64,000 nucleotides of DNA, taken from NCBI GenBank assembly GCA_034926865.1, contig JAYFQP010000014.1, positions 161,348-225,347 on the forward strand, written 5' to 3'. Position numbers and translations under genes: made by a program. The notes under the pieces were generated by a model, which was not told the DNA's origin, made no database searches, and saw nothing but the letters and a program-made list of their open reading frames with translations. This document shows, one piece after another, positions 41,541 to 50,994 of the stretch. Source of the stretch: RGIG1902 sp034926865 (GTDB lineage: Bacteria > Bacillota > Clostridia > Oscillospirales > Butyricicoccaceae). How positions within the stretch are numbered: the first letter of the stretch is position 1; the number at the start of each line of letters is the position of its first letter.

Positions 41541-43715
41541 TCATTCATTAATTCTTTCAACGACCGACACGCCTGATACCCTCCGAAGCCTGCTCATCAA
41601 AAGCTCAAGCTGTTCAACACTGTTGACGGCCGCAGATATGTTATACTTACTGTGACCTCCTTCGAAATCCTTGCCACTCAGTTCACCAATATTGATCCTC
41701 ATATTAGTGAATATTGATATTAAGTCGGCTATCGCGCCAACTCTCGTTTTTATATCAATCATCAGCGGAACATAAAAGGTCTGATTTCCCGTATTGTCCC
41801 AATAAGTTTTTATCCAGCGCTCCGCTGTTTCCTTGTCGGCCCTGCCTCTTATGGCATTTGGGCAATCCTGCCTGTGAATAGACACGCCGTATCCACGGGT
41901 GACAAAGCCAATTATCTGATCTCCTGGAACAGGGCTGCAACACTTTGCGAACTTGACAAGGCAGTTATCAATGCCCTCGACGACAACACCGTTGCTTGAC
42001 GGCTGCCTTTTAGGCTTTTTAACTACCTTTTCAGGATCAATTACTTCCTTTGATTTTGCAAGCTTAGCCGCTTCTTCTTTAACCTTGGCAACTACTCTTG
42101 AAACAGTTATACCGCCATACCCGATGTTAGCGTATAGCTCATTCTCATTAGGCATTTTAAGCCTATCAAGGATTATTGTTTTAAGCTCGCTGTCAGAAAA
42201 ATCGTCAAACAGCAGATTTACCCTAAGCTCACGCTCCAGCTCATTTCTGCCCTCTTCTATGTTTTCTTCCCTGCGCTCGCGTTTATACCACTGGCGAATC
42301 TTGCTCTTTGCGCCCGAAGTCTTGACGATTTGCAGCCAGCGGCGTTTTGGACCCGTGGATGTTTTTGACGTTACTATGTCAACTATCTCACCGCTTTTGA
42401 GCACATAATCAAAATTGACTATTTTCCCGTTAACCCTAGCGCCTACCATGTTGTTGCCTACCTCGGAATGTATGGCATAGGCAAAGTCTATCGGGGTTGA
42501 TCCTTGCGGGAGATTGATGACATCCCCTCCAGGGGTAAAAACATATACCTCATCCGCAAAAAGGTCTACCTTTATGCTCTGAACAAATTCTTCGGGTTCA
42601 ACATCCTGCTGTGACTCAAGAAGCTGCCTGACCCAAGCAAAGGCCTCTTCCTTCTGCTGACCCTTTAACCCGCCTTTATACTTCCAGTGAGCCGCAATTC
42701 CATATTCGGCTGTTTTGTCCATATCCTCGGTTCTGATTTGAACCTCAAAGGGTATACCCTCTTTTCCGATAACCACAGTATGAAGAGATTGATATCCGTT
42801 TGGCTTAGGAGAAGAAACGTAATCCTTGAACCTTCCGGGCACCGGTTTATAAAGGTCATGAATTATCCCTAATACATTATAGCAATCCGCAAGGTTTTTG
42901 ACGATGACTCTGGTGCCGCATATATCATAAATTTCCGAAAACCCCAGATTCTGGCCGTAAAGTTTTCGGTAAATGCTGTATATCTGCTTTAGTCGAGCTT
43001 TAACGTGCCCCTCAATACCCTGGCTTTTCAGCTTTTCTTCAATACTTTTTTTGGTGTTTTCAAGAAAGTTGGAAAACAGCTTGGAACGGCTTTTCAGATA
43101 GTTCTCTATTTCACCATATCCAACAGGGTCGAGAACTTTAAGGGATCTGTCCTCAAGCTCCCATTTGACAGACTGCATACCCAGCCTGTGCGCCAAAGGA
43201 GCATATATCTCCATTATTTCAAGGGCCTTTTTCCTCTGCTTTTCAGGAGCCATAAACTGTATGGTTCTGATGTTATGTGTGCAGTCGGCCAATTTTATTA
43301 TAATTACCCTTATATCCTTAGCCATGGCTATGAACATCTTTCGCAGATCTTCCATCTGCTCTTCCTCACGGCTTTGATATATGACATGTCCCAGCTTTGT
43401 GACTCCGTCCACAAGCTCTGCGACTGATGTTCCGAAACGCTTTTCAACGTCCTGATAGGTTATTGCAGTATCTTCAATGGTATCGTGCAAAAGGCCGGCA
43501 AGTACCGATTCCGTATCAAAGCCCCACTCGTCGATAATCGAGGCTACCGAAACAGGATGAATAATATATGGCTCGCCGCTTTTCCTCTTTTGATCCCCAT
43601 GAGCTTTAAGCGCAAACTCAAAGGCAGCGTAGACAACTGGCTTATCCTCCTCGTGGTGAGAGGCGATAATATCTATTTTGTCAAGATATGCTTTTTCAAG
43701 CTCACTTTTATCCAT
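41541..43715 (-). CDS. rel: Bifunctional (p)ppGpp synthetase/hydrolase
   Basis: A 724-residue long RelA/SpoT homologue controlling the stringent response. The HD hydrolase domain shows HGDQKRKSGEPYIIHP and HDTIEDT (residues ~34-75). The synthetase domain shows SSPKPNGYQSLHTVV and EVQIRTEDMD (about 290-330), followed by TGS (VYVFTPGGDVINLPQGSTPIDFAY), a zinc-finger/helical region (CCSPVPGDQ) and a C-terminal ACT domain. Both catalytic domains look intact, so it should be bifunctional. It starts six bases after the recJ stop. Confidence 0.97.
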   Translation of the reverse strand: MDKSELEKAYLDKIDIIASHHEEDKPVVYAAFEFALKAHGDQKRKSGEPYIIHPVSVASIIDEWGFDTESVLAGLLHDTIEDTAITYQDVEKRFGTSVAELVDGVTKLGHVIYQSREEEQMEDLRKMFIAMAKDIRVIIIKLADCTHNIRTIQFMAPEKQRKKALEIMEIYAPLAHRLGMQSVKWELEDRSLKVLDPVGYGEIENYLKSRSKLFSNFLENTKKSIEEKLKSQGIEGHVKARLKQIYSIYRKLYGQNLGFSEIYDICGTRVIVKNLADCYNVLGIIHDLYKPVPGRFKDYVSSPKPNGYQSLHTVVIGKEGIPFEVQIRTEDMDKTAEYGIAAHWKYKGGLKGQQKEEAFAWVRQLLESQQDVEPEEFVQSIKVDLFADEVYVFTPGGDVINLPQGSTPIDFAYAIHSEVGNNMVGARVNGKIVNFDYVLKSGEIVDIVTSKTSTGPKRRWLQIVKTSGAKSKIRQWYKRERREENIEEGRNELERELRVNLLFDDFSDSELKTIILDRLKMPNENELYANIGYGGITVSRVVAKVKEEAAKLAKSKEVIDPEKVVKKPKRQPSSNGVVVEGIDNCLVKFAKCCSPVPGDQIIGFVTRGYGVSIHRQDCPNAIRGRADKETAERWIKTYWDNTGNQTFYVPLMIDIKTRVGAIADLISIFTNMRINIGELSGKDFEGGHSKYNISAAVNSVEQLELLMSRLRRVSGVSVVERINE

Positions 43716-43721
43716 AGCACG

Positions 43722-45806
43722 TTACCCCTTAATAACATCCATAAGTTTCTTAAGAATTCTCGAGCCGTTTATATCCACCTTTCCCTTGTAATTGAGGTCT
43801 CTGATAATTATATCGCCCTCGATAAGGTCATAGTCAAATATATCAAACTCTTTGAGAATATCCATACAAACAAGAAATCTACCCTGGTTCATACAGCATT
43901 TGGATTCATGTTTTATTCTTCTGTAAAGTGTTTTAGGCATGCCACAAAGCACACCGTCGCTGCAATTTGCCTTTATATGACGGAAAACGGCCACAAGATC
44001 ATCGCGGCACGGACAAAGAGACAGCGCCTGATCTTTTGTAACCTGCTCGCCCTGGAAAAACCTTTTATATACCTCAAGAGAGCACTTATCACAGTGTGAC
44101 GGCCCCGAACTCCATTTAATATCTTTTATAATGAGCTGGACATTCTCCCTGCCCTTGTAGTAGCTTAACTCGGCTGAAAACACGAGATCGACCTGATCTC
44201 CAACGATAAACGGGCAGGATCTCGCTCCCATGCCGAACACAAAGCCGAAAAATTGATTTTCTTCCTTTGAAAGGAACAGCTTCACATGTCTTTCATGGCT
44301 TATCGGCGTTATTTCGTCTATCTTAGCCCCTTCGAGCATAAACAACGGCATTGGATTGCCCATTCCAAATGGTTCAAGCACCGAAAGGCCTCTTACGTCA
44401 TCCACCTGCAGCTCTGAAGGATCCACTCGACAATCTATAGGAAGACAGGGCTCTATGTCTTCTTCGAGTGAACATTTTTCGGCATAATCCTCAAGCCGCT
44501 TCTTGAGCATTTCCAGATTCTCTCTGTGAACGGAAAGCCCCACAGCAAGCTCATGACCGCCAAAGCGCTCAAGAAGGTCTGCATTTTCACTTAAAGCCCC
44601 GTAAAGATTAAACCCCTTAACGCTTCTGCCCGAGCCCTTGCCACAATTGCCGCACATGGATATCAGCACACATGGCATTCCGTATTTATCCGCAAGCCTT
44701 GATGAAACTATCCCTATAACGCCTGTATGCCAGCCCTCTCCCCAAAGAATCATTATCCTTCCGGAAACAAGCGATGGGTCAAGTTCTATTTCCCTTGTTA
44801 TCTGTTCATATATCGCGTTTTCTTCTTCCTGCCTCTTGCGGTTCAGCTCACAAAGCCTTTCGGCCAGTTCGCATGCCTCCCTGCTACTTCCTGTGAGCAG
44901 CAATTTTGCCGTACAGTCAGCTTCTCCAAGCCTGCCTGCGGCATTTATTCTAGGCGCCAACACAAAGCTGACAGAATTAGCGCTGACCGGCCTAATATCA
45001 AGCCCAAGCTTTTGCATAAGCGACTTCAAACCGACATTGTCTGTACGCATCAGGCGCTTCAGCCCGGCCGTTACAATTATCCTGTTCTCTCCGACAAGCG
45101 GCATAACGTCAGCAATAGTCCCCAACGCCACAAGGTCAGAATACTCTTCAAGCAATTCCTCAACAGGACGTTGGCTTTCCATCGCACATATTAGCTTAAA
45201 TGCAACCCCTACTCCTGCAAGCTCCCTGAAAGGATGAAGGCTGTCGCATCTTCTTGGGTTGACAACAGCATCAGCTTTGGGCAGATCTTCCTTACATTCG
45301 TGATGGTCTGTAATTACCACCTTTATCCCCAAGCTTTTTGCATGCTCTGTCTCTGCGACGGCTGTTATGCCGGAATCTACCGTAATAAGAAGGGTGCATC
45401 CATCCTCGTTGAGCTTTGATATGGCACACTCATTAAGGCCATAGCCCTCATTTATTCTATCGGGTATATAATAGCGACAGTCCGCTCCCTTGCTTTCAAG
45501 ATACTTTATCAATATACATGTGGCGGTAATACCATCGACATCATAGTCTCCGTAAACTGCAATTCTCTCGCCCTTATCTATGGCCTCAGTCAGTATCTCC
45601 ACTGCCTTATCCATATCGGCGATAAGAAAAGGATCGCTTATATTCCGGCAGTCGCTGTCCATAAAAGCAAGGGCATCATTAAGAGATTGTATCCCTCTTG
45701 CGGACAAGACCGAAGCCGCCAGATGAGATATATTCAGCCCTTTCTGGAGCATATTTATATTCACTTCATCTTGGTTCGCTACGATCCACTTTTCTTTTTT
45801 CATCAT
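43722..45806 (-). CDS. recJ: Single-stranded-DNA-specific exonuclease RecJ
   Basis: A 694-residue RecJ, a 5'-3' ssDNA exonuclease for repair and recombination. Catalytic DHH-domain motifs are AVYGDYDVDGITATCIL and ITVDSG. The DHH itself is in VVITDHHE, and the later GGHELAVGLSV is the DHHA1 motif. An OB-fold follows. The C-terminal ~130 residues carry an extra Cys-rich region (SGPSHCDKCSLEVYKRFF ... LCPCRDD) found in some Firmicutes RecJ. It heads a five-gene operon (recJ-rel-dtd-MBL-hemZ) behind a good promoter. Confidence 0.95.
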   Translation of the reverse strand: MMKKEKWIVANQDEVNINMLQKGLNISHLAASVLSARGIQSLNDALAFMDSDCRNISDPFLIADMDKAVEILTEAIDKGERIAVYGDYDVDGITATCILIKYLESKGADCRYYIPDRINEGYGLNECAISKLNEDGCTLLITVDSGITAVAETEHAKSLGIKVVITDHHECKEDLPKADAVVNPRRCDSLHPFRELAGVGVAFKLICAMESQRPVEELLEEYSDLVALGTIADVMPLVGENRIIVTAGLKRLMRTDNVGLKSLMQKLGLDIRPVSANSVSFVLAPRINAAGRLGEADCTAKLLLTGSSREACELAERLCELNRKRQEEENAIYEQITREIELDPSLVSGRIMILWGEGWHTGVIGIVSSRLADKYGMPCVLISMCGNCGKGSGRSVKGFNLYGALSENADLLERFGGHELAVGLSVHRENLEMLKKRLEDYAEKCSLEEDIEPCLPIDCRVDPSELQVDDVRGLSVLEPFGMGNPMPLFMLEGAKIDEITPISHERHVKLFLSKEENQFFGFVFGMGARSCPFIVGDQVDLVFSAELSYYKGRENVQLIIKDIKWSSGPSHCDKCSLEVYKRFFQGEQVTKDQALSLCPCRDDLVAVFRHIKANCSDGVLCGMPKTLYRRIKHESKCCMNQGRFLVCMDILKEFDIFDYDLIEGDIIIRDLNYKGKVDINGSRILKKLMDVIKG

Positions 45807-45911
45807 TTGCTCAGTTGTCCTTTTCCTTTATCCCAGACAGCCGCCCAGCACGGCTAAATAACAAATGCCACGGCGACAAAGCACCCGCATTGCTTTACTG
45901 ATTTAAAGACT

Positions 45912-45940
45912 ATTATATCAAATAGGCTCCTCACATACAA
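45912..45940 (-). promoter_or_regulatory. Promoter for the recJ-rel-dtd operon
   Basis: On the minus strand TTGTAT (45940-45935) and a perfect TATAAT (45917-45912) are spaced 17 bp. The predicted start gives a leader of about 100 nt before recJ, in which I see no clear regulatory structure. Confidence 0.65.
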
Positions 45941-45981
45941 TATAATGCTGTCTGATTATTTGGTTTTTTTGATCTGTTAGA

Positions 45982-46014
45982 CTAAAAGGCATAGACGATG
46001 CTATGCCTTTTTAG
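45982..46014 (-). terminator. Terminator of the first M20-type amidohydrolase gene
   Basis: A 13-bp stem CTAAAAGGCATAG/CTATGCCTTTTTAG with a six-base loop, about 20 nt after the stop at 46035. On the minus strand it ends in TTTTAG. Confidence 0.8.
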
Positions 46015-46034
46015 CAAGTGTTATTTAAAATATG

Positions 46035-47456
46035 TTAAAGCAGAGGTTTATGGTCTGCCGGAATGGGGCATTCGTATTTTCCGCCAGTGGTCTTAATAAG
46101 CTCTTCTTTGGCTTTTTTGAGCAGCTCTTTGTCTTCAATTGCCATAGCCGCTGTAAGCGCCATTACCTCCGCAGCCGTAACCGTTCCCTTGTAAGCCATT
46201 CCCGAGCGTGACTGAGCAGTCATCTGCCATGAATGCCCTGGCGTTCCAAGTGCTACTGTTGCTACGTTAATCTGCGCAGTAGGAGCGCAATAGCTTGCAT
46301 CTCCAACATCGGTTGAGCCCGGCATTGCCTTGGAAAGAGGTTTATACGGAAGTATCCCGCTGTGCAAAATCTCGCTTTCAGGTATCAGTTCAGGATCAAT
46401 CTCCATATCCGCAAGAGATTTCTTTATATCCTCAATATCGGCAGGAGTAAAGGTGTTTCTGAATTTTTGGGCAAGCTTCAAATCGTCTTCATCAAAGGAT
46501 GGCGAACCGATTTCTTCAAAGGCCTTCTGCATGAGTGTTTCAAGCGTGCGGTTAGGGTTATAATCACAAAGCGCTTCATGAAACCGTATGTTCATTGTTG
46601 TGCCGGTCATCTTAGCGGCGCCCTCGGCAACATCGCACACCCTTGCATAAATCTCCCTAGCCTGCTTTATCTTGGGAGCTCTTACAAAATAATTGACAAC
46701 TGCATGGTCATGCACAACATTCGGTGCAATTCCTCCTGCGTTTACATAGGCATAATGTATTCTCGCCTCGGGAATAACATGTTCTCTGAGATAATTTACT
46801 CCAACGCTCATAAGCTCAGCAGCGTCAAGCGCGGATCGGCCAAGATGAGGATTTCCCGCTGCGTGAGCTGCCACCCCTCTGAACTCAAAAAATACGCTTA
46901 TGCACGCAAGGCTTGAAGTGGCACATACTCTGTTCATATCGCCCGGATGCCATGTCAGGCACACATCAAGATCGTCAAAAAGACCATCGCGGGCCATAAA
47001 CACCTTGCCTGAGCCATATTCCTCTCCCGGGCAGCCGTAATAGCGAACTGTTCCCTTTATATCATTTTCTTTCAAATAATCCCTAAAAATTAGAGCAGCA
47101 CCTGCAGCTCCGGCCCCAAGGCTGTTGTGTCCGCATCCCTGACCGTAGGCGCCATCCACAAGGGGCTTCTTTTCCGCGCATGCAGCCTCCTGCGAAAGAG
47201 TAGGAAGAGCATCGAACTCTCCGAGAAAACCTACAACAGGCTCTCCCTCTCCCCAGCTTGCAACAAATGCCGTAGGAACTCCACCAACGCCCGATTTGAC
47301 TTCAAACCCCTTTTGCTTAAAAAAATCCTCGTAAAAGCCAGCCGATTTGTATTCCTTCATGCCAGGCTCAGCGTATTCCCATATAGTATCATTAACTGAA
47401 ACGATATCGTTATAATGTTTATTTGCAAGAGACAAGATCATATTCTTTTTATTCAT
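46035..47456 (-). CDS. M20-family amidohydrolase, AbgB-like (paralogue 1)
   Basis: A 473-residue peptidase M20D/p-aminobenzoyl-glutamate-hydrolase-B-like enzyme. Metal-site motifs are GQGCGHNSLG (Cys/His), GCPGEEYGSGK (paired Glu) and TWHPGDMN. The dimerisation domain follows HAAGNPHLGRSALDA, and STDVGDASY is near the C-terminus. It probably cleaves an N-acylated amino acid or dipeptide in the cytosol. It shares length and most motifs with the next gene, its tandem paralogue. It has its own promoter and terminator, so the two copies may be regulated separately. Confidence 0.9.
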   Translation of the reverse strand: MNKKNMILSLANKHYNDIVSVNDTIWEYAEPGMKEYKSAGFYEDFFKQKGFEVKSGVGGVPTAFVASWGEGEPVVGFLGEFDALPTLSQEAACAEKKPLVDGAYGQGCGHNSLGAGAAGAALIFRDYLKENDIKGTVRYYGCPGEEYGSGKVFMARDGLFDDLDVCLTWHPGDMNRVCATSSLACISVFFEFRGVAAHAAGNPHLGRSALDAAELMSVGVNYLREHVIPEARIHYAYVNAGGIAPNVVHDHAVVNYFVRAPKIKQAREIYARVCDVAEGAAKMTGTTMNIRFHEALCDYNPNRTLETLMQKAFEEIGSPSFDEDDLKLAQKFRNTFTPADIEDIKKSLADMEIDPELIPESEILHSGILPYKPLSKAMPGSTDVGDASYCAPTAQINVATVALGTPGHSWQMTAQSRSGMAYKGTVTAAEVMALTAAMAIEDKELLKKAKEELIKTTGGKYECPIPADHKPLL

Positions 47457-47496
47457 ATGGCAGCATCCCTTCAGCAGAAATTATAAATTAATATTA

Positions 47497-47525
47497 ATAA
47501 TAACATACCCCGAAAAGGATTGCAA
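47497..47525 (-). promoter_or_regulatory. Promoter of M20 paralogue 1
   Basis: On the minus strand TTGCAA (47525-47520) and TATTAT (47502-47497) are spaced 17 bp, the same hexamers and spacing as the groES promoter. The predicted start is about 35 nt before the start codon. Confidence 0.6.
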
Positions 47526-47527
47526 AA

Positions 47528-47553
47528 GAAAAAGACGCCTAAGCGCCTTTTTC
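47528..47553 (-). terminator. Terminator of M20 paralogue 2
   Basis: On the minus strand GAAAAAGGCGC pairs with GCGTCTTTTTC (one G-T pair) around a four-base loop, and is followed by TTTT. It lies about 22 nt after the stop at 47575. Confidence 0.7.
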
Positions 47554-47574
47554 ATCAATAAGATGCAAATTTTG

Positions 47575-48996
47575 TTATATATTAGGCTTTATTTCAGGCG
47601 GTACTGCCGAAACGTATTTACCGCCGGTGGTCTTTTTAAGTTCAGCCTTGGCACGTTTTAGCAGGGCTTCATCCTCTGCTGCCATAGCTGCAGTAAGAGC
47701 CATGACTTTGGCTGCAGTAAGAGCCCCCTTGTCAGCCAAGCTTGAGCAAGACTGTGCGGTTATCTGCCACGAATGACCGGGCGTTCCAAGAGCCATTGTT
47801 GATACATTGACCTGTGCAGTAGGGGCGCAGTAGCTGGCGTCGCCGACATCAGTTGACCCCGGCATTGCCCTGTTTATGGGAACATAAGGAAGCACCGAGC
47901 AATGCAGCTCGTCACTTAGAGAGATAAGTTCCGGATCTTGCCCCATAGCGGCAAGGCTTGATTTAGTATCCTCTATATCAGCCTTTGTAAAGCTCTCTCT
48001 GAACTTATGCGCAAGCTTAAAGTCATCCTCATCAAACTCAGGAGCTCCTATTTGCTCAAAAGCGTTCTGCATTACACTTTCAAGCGTACGGTTGGGATTA
48101 TAATCAAATATGGCTTCCTTAAGGTTTACCGTATGTGTAGTGCCTGTCATCTTTGCGGCACCCCATGCAACATCCTTAACCCTTTCGAAAACCTCCTGCG
48201 CCTGAGTCATCTTTGGGGCTCTGATGAAATAATGTATAGTAGCGCTGTCATGTACGACATTGGGAGCTATTCCCCCGGCATTGACATAAGCATAGTGAAC
48301 TCTGGCCTCAGGAATAATATGCTCTCTAAGATAATTGACACCAACATTCATAAGCTCTACGGCGTCAAGGGCTGATCTTCCCAAATGAGGATTAGCGGCG
48401 GCGTGTGCTGATACACCCTTAAATGTGAACATTACGCTTATATTTGCAAGACTTGAAGATGTAGACACTTTGTTCATATCGCCGGGATGCCATGTCAGGC
48501 ATATGTCAACATCATCGAACAACCCATCTCTGGCCATAAACACTTTGCCCGAACCGTACTCCTCGCCAGGGCAGCCGTAAAAGCGAACGGTTCCCTTAAG
48601 GCCGCTTTCCTCAAGATAATCCCTGTAAGCAAGCGCCGCTCCGGCGGCCGCGGCTCCAAGGCAGTTGTGGCCGCAGCCCTGCCCGTAAGCGCCCTCGACT
48701 ATAGGCTTTTTCACCGCACAAGAAGCTTCCTGAGAAAGCGTCGGCAAAGCATCGAACTCGCCAAGAAAACCTACGACAGGCTTTCCCTCTCCCCAACTTG
48801 CCACAAAAGCAGTTGGCATATCGGCCATGCCGCTTTCAACCTTAAAGCCCTTCTCCGCAAAAAAGCTCTCATAAAACTTTGCAGTTTTATATTCCTTCAT
48901 TCCCGGCTCCGCATACTCCCAAACAGTGTCGTTCACCTTTTTCATATCTCCGCTGTATTTGTCTACCAGCCTCGAAATAACTTCCTTTTTGCCCAT
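47575..48996 (-). CDS. M20-family amidohydrolase, AbgB-like (paralogue 2)
   Basis: A 473-residue enzyme of the same group as its downstream neighbour and exactly the same length. Motifs are GQGCGHNCLG, GCPGEEYGSGK, TWHPGDMN, HAAANPHLGRSALDA and STDVGDASY, all intact, so both copies should be active. The ATG at 48996 is chosen because AGGTG precedes it by five bases. A longer frame begins at 49014 with no better site. Differences are spread along the proteins, implying an old tandem duplication, not a recent one. The substrate is unknown (acylated amino acids or dipeptides are likely). Confidence 0.9.
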   Translation of the reverse strand: MGKKEVISRLVDKYSGDMKKVNDTVWEYAEPGMKEYKTAKFYESFFAEKGFKVESGMADMPTAFVASWGEGKPVVGFLGEFDALPTLSQEASCAVKKPIVEGAYGQGCGHNCLGAAAAGAALAYRDYLEESGLKGTVRFYGCPGEEYGSGKVFMARDGLFDDVDICLTWHPGDMNKVSTSSSLANISVMFTFKGVSAHAAANPHLGRSALDAVELMNVGVNYLREHIIPEARVHYAYVNAGGIAPNVVHDSATIHYFIRAPKMTQAQEVFERVKDVAWGAAKMTGTTHTVNLKEAIFDYNPNRTLESVMQNAFEQIGAPEFDEDDFKLAHKFRESFTKADIEDTKSSLAAMGQDPELISLSDELHCSVLPYVPINRAMPGSTDVGDASYCAPTAQVNVSTMALGTPGHSWQITAQSCSSLADKGALTAAKVMALTAAMAAEDEALLKRAKAELKKTTGGKYVSAVPPEIKPNI

Positions 48997-49032
48997 GTTG
49001 CACCTGCTTTCCATTTGTTATCATTTACCGAT

Positions 49033-49061
49033 ATAGTAGCACAAATAATTTGATATGGCAA
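49033..49061 (-). promoter_or_regulatory. Candidate promoter of M20 paralogue 2
   Basis: On the minus strand TTGCCA (49061-49056) and TACTAT (49038-49033) are spaced 17 bp. The -35 bases also lie at the right place to serve a plus-strand promoter for the ATP-grasp gene. Confidence 0.4.
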
Positions 49062-49084
49062 TTACACAAAATCTATTGTAGAAT
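49056..49084 (+). promoter_or_regulatory. Weak candidate promoter of the ATP-grasp/PHP/NodB operon
   Basis: TGGCAA (49056-49061) and TAGAAT (49079-49084) are spaced 17 bp. The -10 is 5/6, the -35 only 3/6. The transcript would start about 25 nt before the ATG, which has GGAGG nine bases upstream. Confidence 0.25.
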
Positions 49085-49114
49085 ATTTAAAGAGAAGATT
49101 TTCGGAGGCAAGCC

Positions 49115-50260
49115 ATGACAGCAATAATAACCGATGTAAAATATAGGATGGCGATATCACTTATCCGCGATCTTGCAGATAACGGGATAGATGTGGTCGC
49201 GTGCCACAGCGGTGAGGGTACTCCTTTTGCCTTTTATTCCAAAGGAATTTCGCGTTCAGTTATCCTTCCAGACTGTCAGGCAAACCCTGAGCTGTTTTTG
49301 GACGAGCTATCGGCTCTTTGCAAAGAATGTTCAACTGACGGTTTTCTGCCCGCGCTTTTGCCTGTCGGGGCTAAAACTCTAAGCCTTCTCTCCTCTGAAA
49401 TGGGCAGTAAAGCTCTTAATGGGATATGCGGCATATGTATTCCATCTGAGGCGTCGCTTGATCTTGCAAACGATAAGACAAGGCTCGCTCTTGCGGCCTC
49501 CGAATACGGAGTGCCTGTGCCCAAAAGCTATGATCCCAAAGAATTAGGCTTTGAGAGCCTTCCGTATCCCCTTGTAATAAAGCCGGTATGCGGTGAAAAA
49601 CAGGGGCTCTCGGCCGAACAGCGATATGTGATAGCTCATAACGCTGAAGAAGCCAAGCGGTCATGGGAGCAGTTCAGTTTTGATTCGCCCGCCGTGATCC
49701 AAGATTATATTGATGGAGACGGATATGGTTTTTCGGTCTTGGCTGACAAAGGCAAAATAATAAACAGCATATGCCATAAACGCATCCGTGAATACCCGCT
49801 TTCCGGAGGCCCCTCTACATGCTGCATGACATATAGCAGAGATTTTTTACTACCTTATGCAGAAAGCATCGTGAAGCTTTTAAACTTTACAGGATTAGGA
49901 ATGATAGAGTTCAAGCTTGACTCAAAAGGAAATCCATATCTTCTTGAAATGAACCCCAGGGTATGGGGCACTTTCCCCCTGACAAGGGTGGCTGAAAGCA
50001 GCTTTGCCTATGACTGGTATGCTCTCTCGGCAAAACTGCCAACTAAAAACATCAAGCCGAAAGACGATATAAAGATGTACTACCTTTTATCTGATATGAG
50101 AAGGGCGGCAGCTGCATTAATAAGCGGAAAAGCTTTTGAGGCTTTTTCTTCTCTCAAAGACTGGCTTTCACCAACTGTAAAAGAAGGTATCTTTGAGTTT
50201 TCCGACCTTCGCGCCTCTATAAAGTATCTCGTATCATATATAAACAGAGGTATAGGATAA
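49115..50260 (+). CDS. ATP-grasp carboxylate-amine ligase-like protein
   Basis: A 381-residue ATP-grasp protein. The N-terminal Rossmann-like region has PALLPVGAKT. The central ATP-grasp segment shows PLVIKPVCGEKQGL, VIQDYIDGDGYGFSVL and the metal-binding EFKLD-x7-LLEMNPRVWG (about residues 267-285). Such proteins ligate a carboxylate to an amine via acyl phosphate, as in peptide-type bonds. No signal peptide is present. The stop overlaps the start of the PHP gene (TAATG), and a NodB deacetylase follows, so it probably belongs to a three-step pathway modifying a sugar- or peptide-containing compound. The substrate is unknown. Confidence 0.87.
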   Translation: MTAIITDVKYRMAISLIRDLADNGIDVVACHSGEGTPFAFYSKGISRSVILPDCQANPELFLDELSALCKECSTDGFLPALLPVGAKTLSLLSSEMGSKALNGICGICIPSEASLDLANDKTRLALAASEYGVPVPKSYDPKELGFESLPYPLVIKPVCGEKQGLSAEQRYVIAHNAEEAKRSWEQFSFDSPAVIQDYIDGDGYGFSVLADKGKIINSICHKRIREYPLSGGPSTCCMTYSRDFLLPYAESIVKLLNFTGLGMIEFKLDSKGNPYLLEMNPRVWGTFPLTRVAESSFAYDWYALSAKLPTKNIKPKDDIKMYYLLSDMRRAAAALISGKAFEAFSSLKDWLSPTVKEGIFEFSDLRASIKYLVSYINRGIG

Positions 50261-50991
50261 TGATGCTAAAGCTTGATCTCCATGTTCATTCAGACCGTTC
50301 ACCTGACGGCAGGAGCAATATAAGCGAAATCATCAAAGCTGCCGAGGCAAAGGGCCTTGACGGAATAGCACTTTCTGACCATGACCTTCTGTCAGAGGGC
50401 AAAAACGGCAATCTTATAATAATACCTGCCTGTGAATGCTCTACAACCGATGGTCATATACTTGGATACTTCCTTCTTGACCTTCCCACTGTCTTAAAAG
50501 GCCAAAGTGGACGTCTTCCCTCTGCTAAAGAAGCCATCGACGAAATACATCGTCTGGGGGGACTTGCCGTATGGGCACATCCTTATGAAAAAGCAGTAAA
50601 TATTTCCCAGGAAATGGCATCTATGGCAGATGGAATTGAAGCCGCCAATTCCAGAGCGTGCTTCAAAAACAGAAACGCAAATATTATGGCCCAGAAGCTT
50701 GCTCAAACACTTGGAAAGCCCTCTTACGGCGGAAGCGATGCTCATCACAAAAGCGAAGTCGGAAACGCCTTTACATTGCTGTACTGTAAATGTAAAAACC
50801 TTGACAGCATAAAAGAAGCTCTTTTCTCCGGTCAAGGTGAAGCTGTATTTGTTGTGAACACTCGAAGAGTCAAAAAAGGCCTTTCACAGCTCTGCAAATG
50901 CAAAAAAAGCAAAGTCTCTTTTATCCGTATTATAAAAGCCTATTTTTATATTATATATTGTCTCATTTTAGATTTAGTAAAGGGATGGTAA
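50260..50991 (+). CDS. PHP-domain phosphoesterase
   Basis: A 243-residue PHP (polymerase and histidinol phosphatase) domain protein. Metal-binding motifs in order are DLHVHS (residues ~6-11), LSDHD, WAHPYEK and GSDAHH. The C-terminus has a basic stretch then a hydrophobic segment (AYFYIIYCLILDLVKGW) that may touch or span the membrane. It starts at the stop of the ATP-grasp gene (TAATG) and ends 3 nt before the NodB gene, so all three are cotranslated. PHP proteins hydrolyse phosphoesters, and the actual substrate is not known. Confidence 0.88.
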   Translation: MMLKLDLHVHSDRSPDGRSNISEIIKAAEAKGLDGIALSDHDLLSEGKNGNLIIIPACECSTTDGHILGYFLLDLPTVLKGQSGRLPSAKEAIDEIHRLGGLAVWAHPYEKAVNISQEMASMADGIEAANSRACFKNRNANIMAQKLAQTLGKPSYGGSDAHHKSEVGNAFTLLYCKCKNLDSIKEALFSGQGEAVFVVNTRRVKKGLSQLCKCKKSKVSFIRIIKAYFYIIYCLILDLVKGW

Positions 50992-50994
50992 CAT

